This document shows positions 10,751 to 20,032 of a DNA stretch of 36,862 nucleotides, one piece after another. Numbering within the stretch: the stretch's first letter is position 1; each line of letters begins with the position of its first letter. Under the pieces are notes generated by a model. The model worked only from the letters and a program-made list of their open reading frames with translations, was not told the DNA's origin and ran no database searches. Both the position numbers and the translations under genes were made by a program. This DNA comes from Chara braunii (lineage: Eukaryota; Streptophyta; Charophyceae; Charales; Characeae): the NCBI GenBank assembly GCA_003427395.1, contig BFEA01000234.1:992809-1029670 (forward strand), given 5' to 3'.

Positions 10751-13012
10751 TCAACATCCGTAAGTTCTGGCAAGCCGATCCAGCTCAGCATGTCTTTGAT
10801 CGTACTCCTCCTTCGATGCAAGTTCCTCGTGCCCGAGGTACCATGCGACGACCTCTCCAAAATGCTTCTCCAACTCAACGGGGAGCTTGTTGGAGGACTG
10901 GCGCTCTCGCAACTTTATTATTAGCCTCCACAGTCTGTTCATCGAATCTCTTGCAGCCCAAATCCTGGCGTCCTCTGCTTTTGCTGCTGGTGTGTACCAA
11001 TCCAGTGCGTCTATCCCGCCACCCGAGGACTGCACAGCATCCGCATCAAGTGTAACAATGGTCTCAACCTTTTTCCCGATCTCCTTGTGCCCTGCTATCG
11101 CCTCCAGTGTCGCGTGGACAATCCCGTGAGCATCGATCTTAATCACAAATAAAGCACGGTTATACACACCCGGAATAAACCCATCCAGCCTCAGTTCCCC
11201 AAGCAACCTGTTATATGCACACAGAGCACGTTCGCCCTCGAACAATCCGACCTCGTGAAGTGTCTCTTCGGCATCCACGGCACTGAACATCAAACTTCCA
11301 GTGGCCGGGAGGGGCGAGTTTCTTGGGATAACGACATCCATAAGGCCGAAACGTGAGTCGACTCCGATACTCACGGCTGTCACATCGCGCACGGATATGC
11401 TTGCCTCTAAGCATTTATCGCTTCTGGCCAGCAATCCCGCTTGTACTGCAGCGCCAAACGCCACAGCCTCATCAGCGTTTACAGACTTGATGGGCGGCCT
11501 GCCAAAAAATGTGGTCAGCATCTCTTGCACCTTAGGAATCCTCGTTGATCCACCCGCGAGCACCACGTCGGAGATCTCATCCTTGCTCATATTCGCATCA
11601 CTAAGCGCTTGCTCGACAATTGTCATGCACCTGTCAAAAATGTCTTCGTTGAGTGCCTCGAACTCTGCACGACCCAATTTCATGGTGAGGAGACGGTCAC
11701 GGTAATCCAAGTCTACGTACGTCTCCTTCTGATTGGACAGAATGTGCTTAGCGTCCACAATGGCCTGCTTCAGCCTTGGGAGAACCCTCGGATTTCCCAG
11801 CAAATCCTCTCCGTCAAGCTGATCCTTCTTGAAACGCTCTGCCACATGCTGAAGCAGGCGCTCGTCTATGTCTGTGCCACCCAGATGAGAGTCTCCCGCC
11901 ACCGCATTCACTACGAAGTTGCAGTCCTCATCTGTCCCTTCCTTAACAGTGACAATGGACACGTCGAAGGTTCCCCCACCCAGGTCGAACACCAGCAGCT
12001 TCTTCCCCACAGGCTCTCTCTCTATCAAATGCTTATGCCCATATGCCAGCGCCGCTGCCGTTGGCTCGCTCATCAATCGCAACACGTTTAACCCTGCGCT
12101 CTTCCCGGCCGCCATAGTCGCCTTCCTCTGACTGTAATGGAAATACGCAGGTACGGTGATGACTGCATCCGTGATCGGACGGCAATTGGTGTACTCCTCA
12201 GCGATCGCCTTCATCTTCTTGAGCAGCAAGGTCGAAATTTCTTCAGGTTTGAAACAGGTTTGCCTGCCCGGTGACGCAGGAACTTGGAGAACAGCTTCGT
12301 CAAGCGGTCCCAACAACACCTTGAAAGGCCACCGCTTGGCATCCTGCTGGACGGCGGGGTCGTGAAACGATCGCCCCATCAGCCGCTTGACCTCGTAGAT
12401 GCACTGCTCGGGATGCCTTAACCCCTCTTTCTTCGCAGCGGTCCCCACCAGATGCTCTTCCTCCTCCGCGAATGCTACGTAGGAGGGGGTTATCCTCTCT
12501 CCCAGGTCATTTGGAACTATCTCGATTTCATCTATGTTGCGAAATACAGCAACGCAGCAGTAAGAAGTGCCCAAATCTATGCCGAGGACAGGCTTGTCCT
12601 CCATAGCGTATCGCTTTCGATCAACCTGCTTCTGGCCATGTAGGTCCGCCGTTGGCCTTGCCGGGAGCTGCCTCGAGGCCCTCGAGACCTCCAGTGCTGT
12701 TGTTCGCGGGGTGACACGAGGATTACCCCCGATAGCCTGTGGCTTCCTATCAAACTGCTTTGACTCATCACGCTCTGCTGTTGGCTCCGACGGCAGCAGC
12801 TTCTTTGACTCGCGGACCTCAATCCTTGGCGAGGTGGCATCGAGCTCTGCCGCTAGCGTTGACGTAGGGTGCCCGAGGTCCTCCACGACAATGGTAGGCG
12901 CCGATGCCTGCTCCGAGTGCCCGTTTCTTCTTCGGACATCTTCAGCATCCTCATATTTTGCTTGGCCCTTTTGTCCGCGGGAGAAATAGGAACAAGCAGC
13001 TCTGAAACGCAT
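10751..13012 (-). CDS. Hsp70-family chaperone, copy 1 (N-terminally extended, C-terminally shortened)
   Basis: A 753-residue uninterrupted ORF on the minus strand. Hsp70s bind and release unfolded peptides using ATP. The nucleotide-binding domain has GIDLGTSYCCVAVF (phosphate 1, residues 144-157), EVKRLMGR (equivalent of the catalytic Lys region), VFDLGGGTFD (341-350), AGDSHLGGTD (phosphate 2, 372-381) and LAGGSTRIPKVQ (adenosine, 485-496). The interdomain linker, normally DLLLLDV-like, reads ISVRDVTAVSIGV. A beta substrate-binding domain (about 545-655) and a short helical lid (656-753) follow. There is no EEVD or HDEL-type ending. A 136-residue low-complexity Pro/Glu/Arg-rich extension precedes Met137, which sits where ordinary cytosolic Hsp70s start. 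The extension shows no clear signal peptide. Compared with copy 2, a TGA after TYGC removes 15 C-terminal residues. Long plus-strand ORFs opposite this gene are shadows. Confidence 0.95.
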   Translation of the reverse strand: MRFRAACSYFSRGQKGQAKYEDAEDVRRRNGHSEQASAPTIVVEDLGHPTSTLAAELDATSPRIEVRESKKLLPSEPTAERDESKQFDRKPQAIGGNPRVTPRTTALEVSRASRQLPARPTADLHGQKQVDRKRYAMEDKPVLGIDLGTSYCCVAVFRNIDEIEIVPNDLGERITPSYVAFAEEEEHLVGTAAKKEGLRHPEQCIYEVKRLMGRSFHDPAVQQDAKRWPFKVLLGPLDEAVLQVPASPGRQTCFKPEEISTLLLKKMKAIAEEYTNCRPITDAVITVPAYFHYSQRKATMAAGKSAGLNVLRLMSEPTAAALAYGHKHLIEREPVGKKLLVFDLGGGTFDVSIVTVKEGTDEDCNFVVNAVAGDSHLGGTDIDERLLQHVAERFKKDQLDGEDLLGNPRVLPRLKQAIVDAKHILSNQKETYVDLDYRDRLLTMKLGRAEFEALNEDIFDRCMTIVEQALSDANMSKDEISDVVLAGGSTRIPKVQEMLTTFFGRPPIKSVNADEAVAFGAAVQAGLLARSDKCLEASISVRDVTAVSIGVDSRFGLMDVVIPRNSPLPATGSLMFSAVDAEETLHEVGLFEGERALCAYNRLLGELRLDGFIPGVYNRALFVIKIDAHGIVHATLEAIAGHKEIGKKVETIVTLDADAVQSSGGGIDALDWYTPAAKAEDARIWAARDSMNRLWRLIIKLRERQSSNKLPVELEKHFGEVVAWYLGHEELASKEEYDQRHAELDRLARTYGC

Positions 13013-13035
13013 AATGGCAGCTCAGATGACCCCCC

Positions 13036-13829
13036 CCCCCCCCACACACACACACACGTACTCTCGCACGCTCTCACTTGCACGCACACACACAAACACA
13101 CACACACTCGTACACGAGGACTGGTGGGGACGTCTATTATTTATTCAAAGAAGTACACTTCCCTTGCTTTGGGATCATACCCCTTTCGTTATCTTCTCGC
13201 CACCTCGGCTTCGTGGAAGGTACACAGCCAACTCGTCGGGAAGCGCAGCTGCAGGCATGGTCTCGAACTCGCTGATTGATTCCGTTAAGCGCTCATCCAC
13301 TTATGACCTTGACCTTCTCGCCGCCTTGCCGCCGTTGATGTTACCTGCCTCAACATAAACGTGTACATCCTACTCCGTAACTGCCCCTGACGGTCTCTAA
13401 CGGATTGGCACATGCGACGATTCACAGCAGTTGCTTCTGGATCATAAAAGGAGCTGTGGTCCCCCCATAGCTACGGACAGTGCGGACACCGGCCTGAGAT
13501 CAATAGCGCGGACAGACAGTCTAAGCGTGCCCATGCGCAGAGTTGCCTCGATGCATATAACCTTTTTTTCCCACATGGTTTTGTCGAAGCAAACCCAGCG
13601 GGCATCCGCTGCGTCCGTTGCTGACGCCAGTCCTCTGTCTCCTAATCACACATATGTACTATTTTTAACAGCTAATCCTTCAATATGCACTCTCCACGCC
13701 GTCCCTTCCTCCCCTCCCTCCGCCCCTTTTACTTTGCGTCATCATTTCAACGGCCGAAACGGAATGCAAGCTACGAAGAAAATTCATCATCCTTGTGTAA
13801 GTCTACGTCATCCTCGTGGTATCGTTCTC
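13036..13829. other. Spacer upstream of Hsp70 copy 1
   Basis: Contains the C-run and (CA)n tract (13027-13060, with further CA repeats to 13107), then unique-looking sequence. It would hold the Hsp70 promoter and 5' UTR if the gene is expressed. I looked for heat-shock elements (nGAAnnTTCn). The candidates seen, such as TTCAAAGAAG at 13145, have the wrong spacing, so none is claimed. No other gene is supported. Confidence 0.5.
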
Positions 13830-14205
13830 TGAAAATCTGCAAACCTAGACTTTTGAACGCGTTAATAATTGACTAATCGCCCATCTTCCCTTCGCTCACG
13901 GGACGGACTGGAGATGCCTCGTGGTTGCAAGCCCACCTCCCATTTCAAAGAACAGATGTACATATCGACCCGAATCTCTATATACATCGCTCATCCATCA
14001 AGGGACGTCCCGGGGAAACACTTCAATCGCATCCGTAATTCTCAGTCGTACAACCTATCAAACAATAGCGAAAACCGTTTCAAACAAGACTGAGAGTGAG
14101 TGCTAGACATATCAAACTGCACGTGGAATGGAAGAATGATCAAAAGAGAGACAAGGAACGAGGAAGATAAAGAACAAACTATTGGAGACTCTGGGACAGA
14201 ACAGG

Positions 14206-14263
<58 letters not shown>

Positions 14264-14408
14264 GGCAAATAAAGCGAATAAGAACGATGATTATCCCCAA
14301 ATTTCGCCCATCGGTGTAATCCTATCCGTCGACCTACCAAATCGAACTTAATCTAAGTAACGGTGTTATTTACATCAACTTTCAACCCCTTTGCTTACCA
14401 GGTCTTAC

Positions 14409-14505
<97 letters not shown>

Positions 14506-14522
14506 TGTGCGCGCGCGCGCGC
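13830..14522. repeat. Microsatellite-hairpin unit A: (GA)n ... (CT)n(GT)n(GC)n
   Basis: Related to unit B (about 15172-15960). Both share GCCCACCTCCCA, CGAATCTC/CGAATTTC, a GGACGTCC site, TCGTACAAC, a (GA)n run, AGAACGATG, GTCGAC, ACTTTCA and then a (CT)n run passing into (GT)n. In unit A the (GA) run is 14211-14262 and the (CT) run 14412-14488, followed by GT (14489-14508) and GC (14509-14522). The GA and CT arms are complementary with about 150 nt between them. Confidence 0.7.
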
Positions 14523-15171
14523 GGGCGCCGCCCCTACCTCCACACGACGCCTGGTATCGAAGCCGTTGATTTATTCAGTCGGCCGCTCTCCCCGTACTCT
14601 GAAATTCACCATGCGAGATCGCCTCGCCAGCTTCGCCTTTCTTGAGAGGCACTCGCGCATCTCCACAAGGTATACACTGTACAGCGTACTCCTTGACGGG
14701 TTTAGATGCGCAAGGTTTCACACCACCTTTTCTCCCCCCGCTGCTTCTGAATGGAAATCGATGCCCTTTGGCTATGACCTAAGGCTTTAACGGTGCTTCC
14801 ACTGAATATCTCAGCGGCAGAATCTGTTGCTGAGACGAATCTGACGACGTTTATCCACCAGATTCGGTCCACAAAATGCCGGTGTGAGTATTCCTCCACT
14901 CCCTTTATAGCTCCGTACTCGGTCCTCTGTTCACTCACAGGCCAACTTTTGTCACCGGATTAAACGACCTCTCAGCAACCGCGCTCCACACCATGCCTTC
15001 CCCTAATCCTTCCGCCGATCTGCAAATCTAGAATTTCGAGACAAATATAGCTGATCCATCAAGTTATACACACTGTCAATGACCGAAAGCTTCTACGTAA
15101 ACGCGAGAACAATTCACTGAATTCAGCATCTCCTAATTACTTCTTCTCTGTCACAATAGTGGTCTCTTTCT
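14523..15171. other. Spacer between microsatellite units
   Basis: No supported gene. It contains one copy of the GTGTGAGTATTCC element end (14880-14895) related to the AGGGCAT-type MITE family. It also holds a CTGCAAATCTAGAATTTCGA motif near 15018 that recurs in altered form at about 13838 and 15178, suggesting older duplications. Confidence 0.4.
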
Positions 15172-15600
15172 CTGCCGATCTAGAAATCTAAAATCTGGAA
15201 GGGCTTATTAGTATTATCATTATTTACTAAACGCCAAATTAAATAACAATATTTCGGTAAATGTGAGATTCGAAGACCGGATTGAGACCCACCTCCCAAT
15301 TCACGACAAGCAATTACAAATCCACCCGAATTTCGAGACGCATCGATCGCCCATCCAGCGTGGATGGACGTCCAAAGGCAACGGTTCGAATCGCGCCACT
15401 ACTTCAAAATCGTACAACGTATTGGGATATACTGAAAATCGGCTCGAAACAAGCGAAGCGGTTGACGCAGCGAGCTGCTCGTGGAGCGGAGGAATGAAGA
15501 GGCGAGACAAGGAAGGAGAAAGATCAAGAACAAGAAAAAGGAGAAAGTCCGGGGGCGGAATGGGTTTTGGGGGGAGGGGAGTAGAGCGAGAGAGAGAGAG

Positions 15601-15652
<52 letters not shown>

Positions 15653-15829
15653 CGCAGGGGAAGGACGAATCATAATAGAGAAGAACGATGGGTTTCTACC
15701 GTATTCGGTCGACGGGTCTCTCTCCTTTGGCCGATGTTTCTAACTTTCTGTACTTCATTTTTCCGAATCCGCATTCATTGCGTAACTTGGTTATAGACAT
15801 CGACTTTCAGTTCACCTACTTTCTAGTTT

Positions 15830-15900
<71 letters not shown>

Positions 15901-15918
15901 ATCTGCCTCTCTCTGTCC

Positions 15919-15958
<40 letters not shown>

Positions 15959-15960
15959 CT
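15172..15960. repeat. Microsatellite-hairpin unit B: (GA)n ... (CT)n(GT)n(ATCT)n
   Basis: Diverged second copy of unit A. The (GA) run is about 15587-15648 and the (CT) run 15836-15890, followed by GT to 15900 and (ATCT)n at about 15917-15958. The arms can pair as in unit A. The flanking unique parts align well from CCCACCTCCCA onward. Confidence 0.7.
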
Positions 15961-16035
15961 GTGTCTCTGTATATATATCGTCAAACAGAGCTGCCTACGG
16001 CTTAGAGGGGGAAGAGGACAACAAACGAGGGGCTG

Positions 16036-16102
16036 TGACAAACTTTTTCGTCGGAGTTTCACCGACTCATCAGGAGGCTGAACCCTCATCGACAAACGTT
16101 GG
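16036..16102 (-). ncRNA. Hammerhead-ribozyme-like core (type III layout, possibly decayed)
   Basis: On the minus strand the order is GTC (16093-16091), a short hairpin with arms GAGG and CCTC, CTGATGA (16073-16067), stem II GTCGG/CCGAC with a 7-nt loop, and GAAA (16049-16046). This is the hammerhead core: conserved CUGAUGA, a perfect 5-bp stem II, GAAA, and a GUC cleavage triplet before stem I. Two weaknesses exist. Stem I starts after a 3-nt bulge (GAT). Stem III between AACGTTT (16100-16094) and AAAGTTT is imperfect, with A instead of C after GAAA. Minus-strand sequence beyond it runs into a (GATA)n microsatellite. Hammerheads of this kind occur in plant retrozymes and Penelope-like elements. 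No such element ORF is visible here. Confidence 0.45.
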
Positions 16103-16811
16103 GGACGCCGTGCGGGAACTGAGCGATGGGCATGAGGGTTTGCAACTTTGCATTCCCCGCCACAGTGAGGGCACACCCACAGGAACACTTTCCCAAATAC
16201 ATCTTACAGCAATTAAGTGCAGAGCTTGATGAACCTGACTGTAATCACGACCACATCGATGCCGGAAAAGTCCTAGTGTATGTACAACCTCAGAGGAATC
16301 GTTCCCTCGCGCCCTCCCCCTCCCCTCCCCTCGCCTCTACCAAAAAAAAAAATATCGCCCAGAACGAAGCACTGGGATGTCGCGTCCTTTTTCCTTTTCT
16401 TTTTTTAAGTTTTTTTCTTATAGAGAAAGAAGGTTTATTGCACAAAGCCGCTAAACGGGCCCGTCGTCCCTCACTGCATCGCACACAAGCCTATCGAATC
16501 CAAAGTGAAGTTGATTTGTTTTTTTTTTTTTGTTTTTTTTTTTAAGTGAGGTTCGAATTGTGCGTCGTGGTAGTTTCATCGAACAAAAAAAAAAAAAAAA
16601 AAAAAAAAAGAAGTTTCATCGAAGATCCAGGGCCTCGCTCCACATCTGACCACATGGACAAAAGACGCAAACAAAACAAATATGGCGGTGTAACTTCCCA
16701 TGTCCGGGCGGAAGATTCATTCTCATTTCGCTCATTTGGTGAGTAGAGGAGAAAACATCCCCTGCGCATTAATTTAGAGGACGGCACGCACATATTAAGG
16801 AACGCTCCAAA
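16103..16811. other. Spacer with T/A tracts, no gene supported
   Basis: Contains several long T or A runs (16395-16425, 16519-16543, 16586-16609). A GGCGGAAGATTCATTCTCAT segment at 16708 recurs at 24818 in slightly changed form, so part of this spacer is a dispersed repeat. No coding frame has recognisable content. Confidence 0.4.
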
Positions 16812-16823
16812 TAAATGCATTTT

Positions 16824-16934
16824 AAAAAATTTTAGACCATTTCTCGATTTATGCGTGTCATCCTTGAAAGCGCAGGGGCAATGCTAATCTTCTCTCTCTG
16901 TATCGTTCCAATTTTAACGTATGTCCCGAACGAC
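16824..16934 (-). pseudogene. U6 snRNA retrocopy (processed pseudogene)
   Basis: Read on the minus strand, this 111-bp segment is U6 spliceosomal RNA almost end to end: TTCGGGACAT, AAAATTGGAACGATACAGAG, AAGATTAGCAT, GCCCCTGCGC, AAGGATGACACGCATAAATC, GAGAAATGGTC and a terminal T-run. Changes are a shortened 5' stem loop, a 4-nt GAGA insertion extending the ACAGAGA box, GG to TG after GCAT, and a TTTC insertion after GCGC. It is flanked exactly by a 12-bp direct repeat TAAATGCATTTT (16812-16823 and 16935-16946), the expected target-site duplication. Upstream on its own strand I see no TATA box at about -30 and no plant USE element, which fits a dead retrocopy rather than a transcribed gene. Confidence 0.9.
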
Positions 16935-16997
16935 TAAATGCATTTTTAGAAAACGGAAGACGCAGTCGATTCCTGCTCTTGAAGGCTCTGGCGGGCA

Positions 16998-17092
16998 GGA
17001 GGGGGCAGCGGGGTTTTGAACCCGTACACTGTCTATTGTTATGTTATGGTATGTTGCTTATCGTATGGGTACCATTCAGTTGAGCTGGGTGG
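16998..17092 (-). repeat. tRNA-like relic (A-box-like and B-box-like motifs)
   Basis: On the minus strand CAGCTCAACTGAATGG (17087-17072) resembles an A box. GGGTTCAAAACCCC (17022-17009) resembles a T-arm/B box with pairing flanks. The spacing is longer than in a normal tRNA and no cloverleaf closes. It may be a SINE head. Confidence 0.3.
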
Positions 17093-17431
17093 GTCGGCAC
17101 TGGGCTGGCTTCGGCGGGCAGCGTTGGTTGTACCGGGGAGCTCGGAGCAGATCCCTGGGCCCCGTGTGAAACCACCACCATCCTTGGCCGGAAACTTCCG
17201 GCCGTTTTCTTTTTTTTGGGCCTTTTTCTCTTTTTTCCTTCTGCGTTTGGCTTTTTCTGGGGTCAAGTGAGGGCCTACTCAAACGAGCACGACCTTCAAT
17301 GCATGTGACCCCATCTACAGCCGACCTGTATGCATCTGGCCCCAATTACGTTCAGAAGACCTCCTGTTTGCTGCCAATCAGTGCGCGTGGAATGGAAAGA
17401 TCTTTCCGTACATGAGAGAGAGAGAGAGTCT

Positions 17432-17500
<69 letters not shown>

Positions 17501-17882
17501 GACACTCCTATGAGAACAGATTGGTGTTGATCTTTAATATAAGATTAGGGTTGCTTTGATGGCATCTTGTTAATTGTTCTGTTGCTTTGGAACGAATGGG
17601 TTAATTAGTGCCAGGTTTATAATATATTAGAATTAGATTAGGGTTGGGGCTCATTTTCATATATCGGGGCTATTGTGAAATAGGCGGCCTATGACGTTCT
17701 TAGAATTCTTTCTGTGTTGTTGCTGGTTGATGGGTCTGTTCGGTTCCTTGTTGTTTCGCGAGTAGGATAAAGAAATAGGCCGTTTGAATGTGTAGTAGAT
17801 GTTGTAGAGGACAGGAAGAGAGGCAGAGGTTCGGCTGTTAGAGATACCCATCGTCAAAAATAATTGAGGGGTAAATCCAATA
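17093..17882. other. Spacer with (GA)n microsatellite
   Basis: Holds a (GA)n run at about 17416-17498. The run is preceded by GTGCGCGTGGAATGGAAAGA, which resembles GCACGTGGAATGGAAGAAT ahead of the (GA) run of unit A, so it may be a third, half-deleted unit. No gene is supported. Confidence 0.5.
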
Positions 17883-18054
17883 GAGTCACAAAAACGAGTT
17901 ATAATTGCACTATGGGGCAAGATACAGTTTGCAATTGCACTTTGGGCACCCTGCCTGGCCAGAAAGATGGGTTGTATACATTGCAGGTCCGAACTGCAAT
18001 TTGAAACTGTACTATCTTGGCCCATAGTGCAATTGTAACTCATTTTTGTGACTC
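17883..18054. mobile_element. 172-bp foldback MITE, ends GAGTCACAAAAA
   Basis: The left arm GAGTCACAAAAACGAGTTAT (continuing AATTGCACTATGGG) is inverted in the right arm, which ends ACTCATTTTTGTGACTC. The arms are about 43 bp and nearly perfect, including CAAGATA near the inner ends. No target-site duplication is evident. The inner motif CAGTTTGCAATTGCA links it to the arms of the 26.3-27.1 kb composite element. Confidence 0.8.
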
Positions 18055-18068
18055 CCGCATAGTTTCCC

Positions 18069-18292
18069 CTTTTTTTTTCTTTTCGGTCCAGCGTTTCCGT
18101 CTGGATTTGAACCCAGGTCTGCATTTTAACTTTTCCTTTTGTACGTTTTTATTTTCGTACGGCATGAGTTGGCAGTTGGGAGTTAGAGGGTGGGTTTACC
18201 AACCATTCTCACTCATGCAGTGGGATTTGAACTTGGTTCTGTAAGTCAAAAGTTTATGGGTGTACCAAATGAGCTAGGTCCATTGGTACCTT
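18069..18292 (-). mobile_element. tRNA-derived SINE-like element
   Basis: On the minus strand the head reads GGTACCAATGGACCTAGCTC with A-box-like TAGCTCATTTGGTA, an AACTTTTGACTT anticodon-arm-like segment, and B-box-like AGTTCAAATCCCAC. It resembles a tRNA-Lys type head. A body follows with a second T-arm-like GGGTTCAAATCC (18114-18103), and the unit ends in an A-rich tail (complement of the T-run at 18070-18082). No clear target-site duplication was found. Confidence 0.55.
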
Positions 18293-18363
18293 CAGAATAT
18301 GGAGTCCTTTCTGTCTTCAGAAAAACTTTGCCTCCTCCTCTTCTTGGCGGGGAGCCACACCGG

Positions 18364-18712
18364 GATAATTGGTAGACAGCGCCCACGCTGAAACCTTCTC
18401 GGCTTTGGCCGCCCAAAGCTCAGCCGTTCGGTACTACCAGCCCAATGCCTTCCATGTGGGGTACTCAATGTCTTCCATGTGGGGTACTAAAGGCCCACGC
18501 GTCGCTCCAAATTCATTTTGATGTAGAAGAGGCTGAGGGCCGTACCACTGAAGGATAGAATGAGGCCCACATTCGGTATTTTGAAGAAGAAGGGCCTTAC
18601 AGGGGCACCTTTCACCCCGGCTGAAGACATTTGGGCCGGTAGTACCAAACTTCCGAGCTTTGGGCGGCCAAAACCGAAAACGTTTTGGCGTGGGCTCTTT
18701 CTACCAATTATC
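18364..18712. mobile_element. Foldback/MITE-like element with GATAATTGGTAG ends
   Basis: The terminal inverted repeats are GATAATTGGTAG (18364-18375) and CTACCAATTATC (18701-18712). They extend inward through GCCCACGC and TTTGGCCGCCCAAAGCTC-like segments. An internal pair of CTTCCATGTGGGGTACT repeats lies at about 18447-18488. Related sequences lie in Y1 (10044-10310) and Y2 (33390-33600). It directly abuts block X1. Confidence 0.8.
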
Positions 18713-19229
18713 AAGCACAGGAATTCTGCTTATCTTTGACTGGGGATTTCTTTAAATGAATTGTAGCCAGCATTTGCTAAGTAACTTAGGTAGCAGCTCA
18801 AGGTGCAGTTAAACATTGACTGAAGCTCATTCTCCCCACCAAAGATCCCCAGGCCTGACTGTGTCCAGAACAAGGTAGAGCTCATTTAATATACCCCCTG
18901 ACTGTGTCCAGCATTTGCTAATTAAGTTAGGGCCAGATCCTACTGGCAAGGAGGATTGGAATAAGTGTTTGAATCTGGACGTGTTTGTGGATGGGGGGAA
19001 AAAACTGTGATTGATCTGCATTTCTGCATCTCTGTTTGCAACACGTCCAGATACAGACACTTATTCCAATCATCTTTGCCAGTGGGATCTGGCCCTTAGG
19101 CAGCAGCTCGAGGTTTCCTCAAAATGGACATTTTTTTATATTTTTTGAAAATTGAAACCGAGTTTTGTTGGCCAAAAACAGGTCCAAATTTGCTGCTCCT
19201 TAGGGTCGGGCGTTCTTAAAACGTCGGAC

Positions 19230-19345
19230 CCCCTGGATGTCTCGGTCTCAAGCGAAGTCCACCTACATCCAGGGGGACCGCCTGGATGTATTCGCCGGTC
19301 TCAAGCTAAGTCCACGTACATCCAGGGGGTCCAGCGTTCTTAAGA
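19230..19345. repeat. Short tandem repeat with CTGGATGT / CATCCAGGGGG
   Basis: Units containing GGTCTCAAGC, AAGTCCAC(C/G)TACATCCAG and GGGG occur twice here and about three times in block X2 (30228-30362). The flanking motifs GCGTTCTTAAAACGTCGGAC (19209) and GTCCAGCGTTCTTAAGAC (19330) enclose the repeat as an imperfect inverted pair. Confidence 0.6.
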
Positions 19346-19407
19346 CTTCAGGAGCCAAAATTTTGGAGCTCTTTTCAGGCAAAAAAACTCGGTTTCAATT
19401 TCGTTTA

Positions 19408-19967
19408 AAAAAAAAAAAAAAAAAAAAAACAGCCCCATGGTTGGGCCACGGCTGAGATGTCTCGGCCACACCCCTGACTGGCCACGGCTGAGATGTCTCG
19501 GCCACACCCCTGACTGACCACTGCCGAGATGCCTCGGCCACAGCCGAGATTGGCAGACACTACCCTTCACAGGCAAATGCGAAGTCTCACGAGTAGCCTA
19601 CTCCTAAGAAGTGGGGGGCTCGGGGCAGGGATGGAGGCCAAAAAAAAAAAAAGGGAAAATTTGTCTGGTGCCCCTGTATTTTCCATTAATTTGCATCGTG
19701 CCCATCTGACATCCGAAATACCTGCCGTGCCCCTCTGACGACCAGTGAAATTTCCCATAAAACTCTGGTGTCCTTTGGGCCTGACATGTTTTCGTAGTGC
19801 CCCTACCGGTACCCAAGTCAAATTTGCGTCATGCCCCTACCGGATAGCCGTTGGGTAAATTTCCGATATGCACCTACCGGTACCAACGATCTATTCAGTG
19901 TGCCCCTGCCTCCGTTGGAGGCACGATGGAAGTACCATAAGGCCAGCCGCGGCGCGCGCGCGCGTGC

Positions 19968-20032
<65 letters not shown>

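Larger units (their letters stand above)
9861..13035. repeat. Duplicated block Y, copy 1 (carries Hsp70 copy 1)
   Basis: Starts at GGCGTTTATTCAGGTAAGGA and matches 33320 onward (GGCGTTTTATTCAGGTAAGGA). Shared landmarks are GAGCCTATGTGAAGGTAAGC, CACACGCCAGTGAGAAATCT, the GAGATAAATAAATAGTTCA repeats, TATGTCTCGACC, CAGACACTTCTGGCTC and the whole Hsp70 gene. Similarity on the far side ends just beyond the Hsp70 start codon, in GCAGCTCAGA, where copy 1 passes into a poly-C/(CA)n tract and copy 2 into (CT)n. The non-coding parts have many indels while both Hsp70 frames stay open. Confidence 0.85.

Noticed and set aside
10816-12989. Several plus-strand ORFs of 60-160 codons opposite Hsp70 copy 1 (and the same opposite copy 2)
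   Set aside because: They are antisense shadows of a well-supported Hsp70 reading frame and have no family features.
13140-13160. Heat-shock element upstream of Hsp70 copy 1
   Set aside because: TTCAAAGAA has three bases between half-sites, not two, and no array of half-sites is present.
16036-16102. Type I (short stem III) hammerhead layout with the GTC at 16037-16039
   Set aside because: Stem I between the upstream and downstream strands does not pair next to the core. The type III layout fits better.
15949-16188. Minus-strand ORF with a CPHCGGEC zinc-knuckle-like motif over the hammerhead-like site
   Set aside because: There is a single Cys pair only, no second half of a finger, and the frame runs into a microsatellite.
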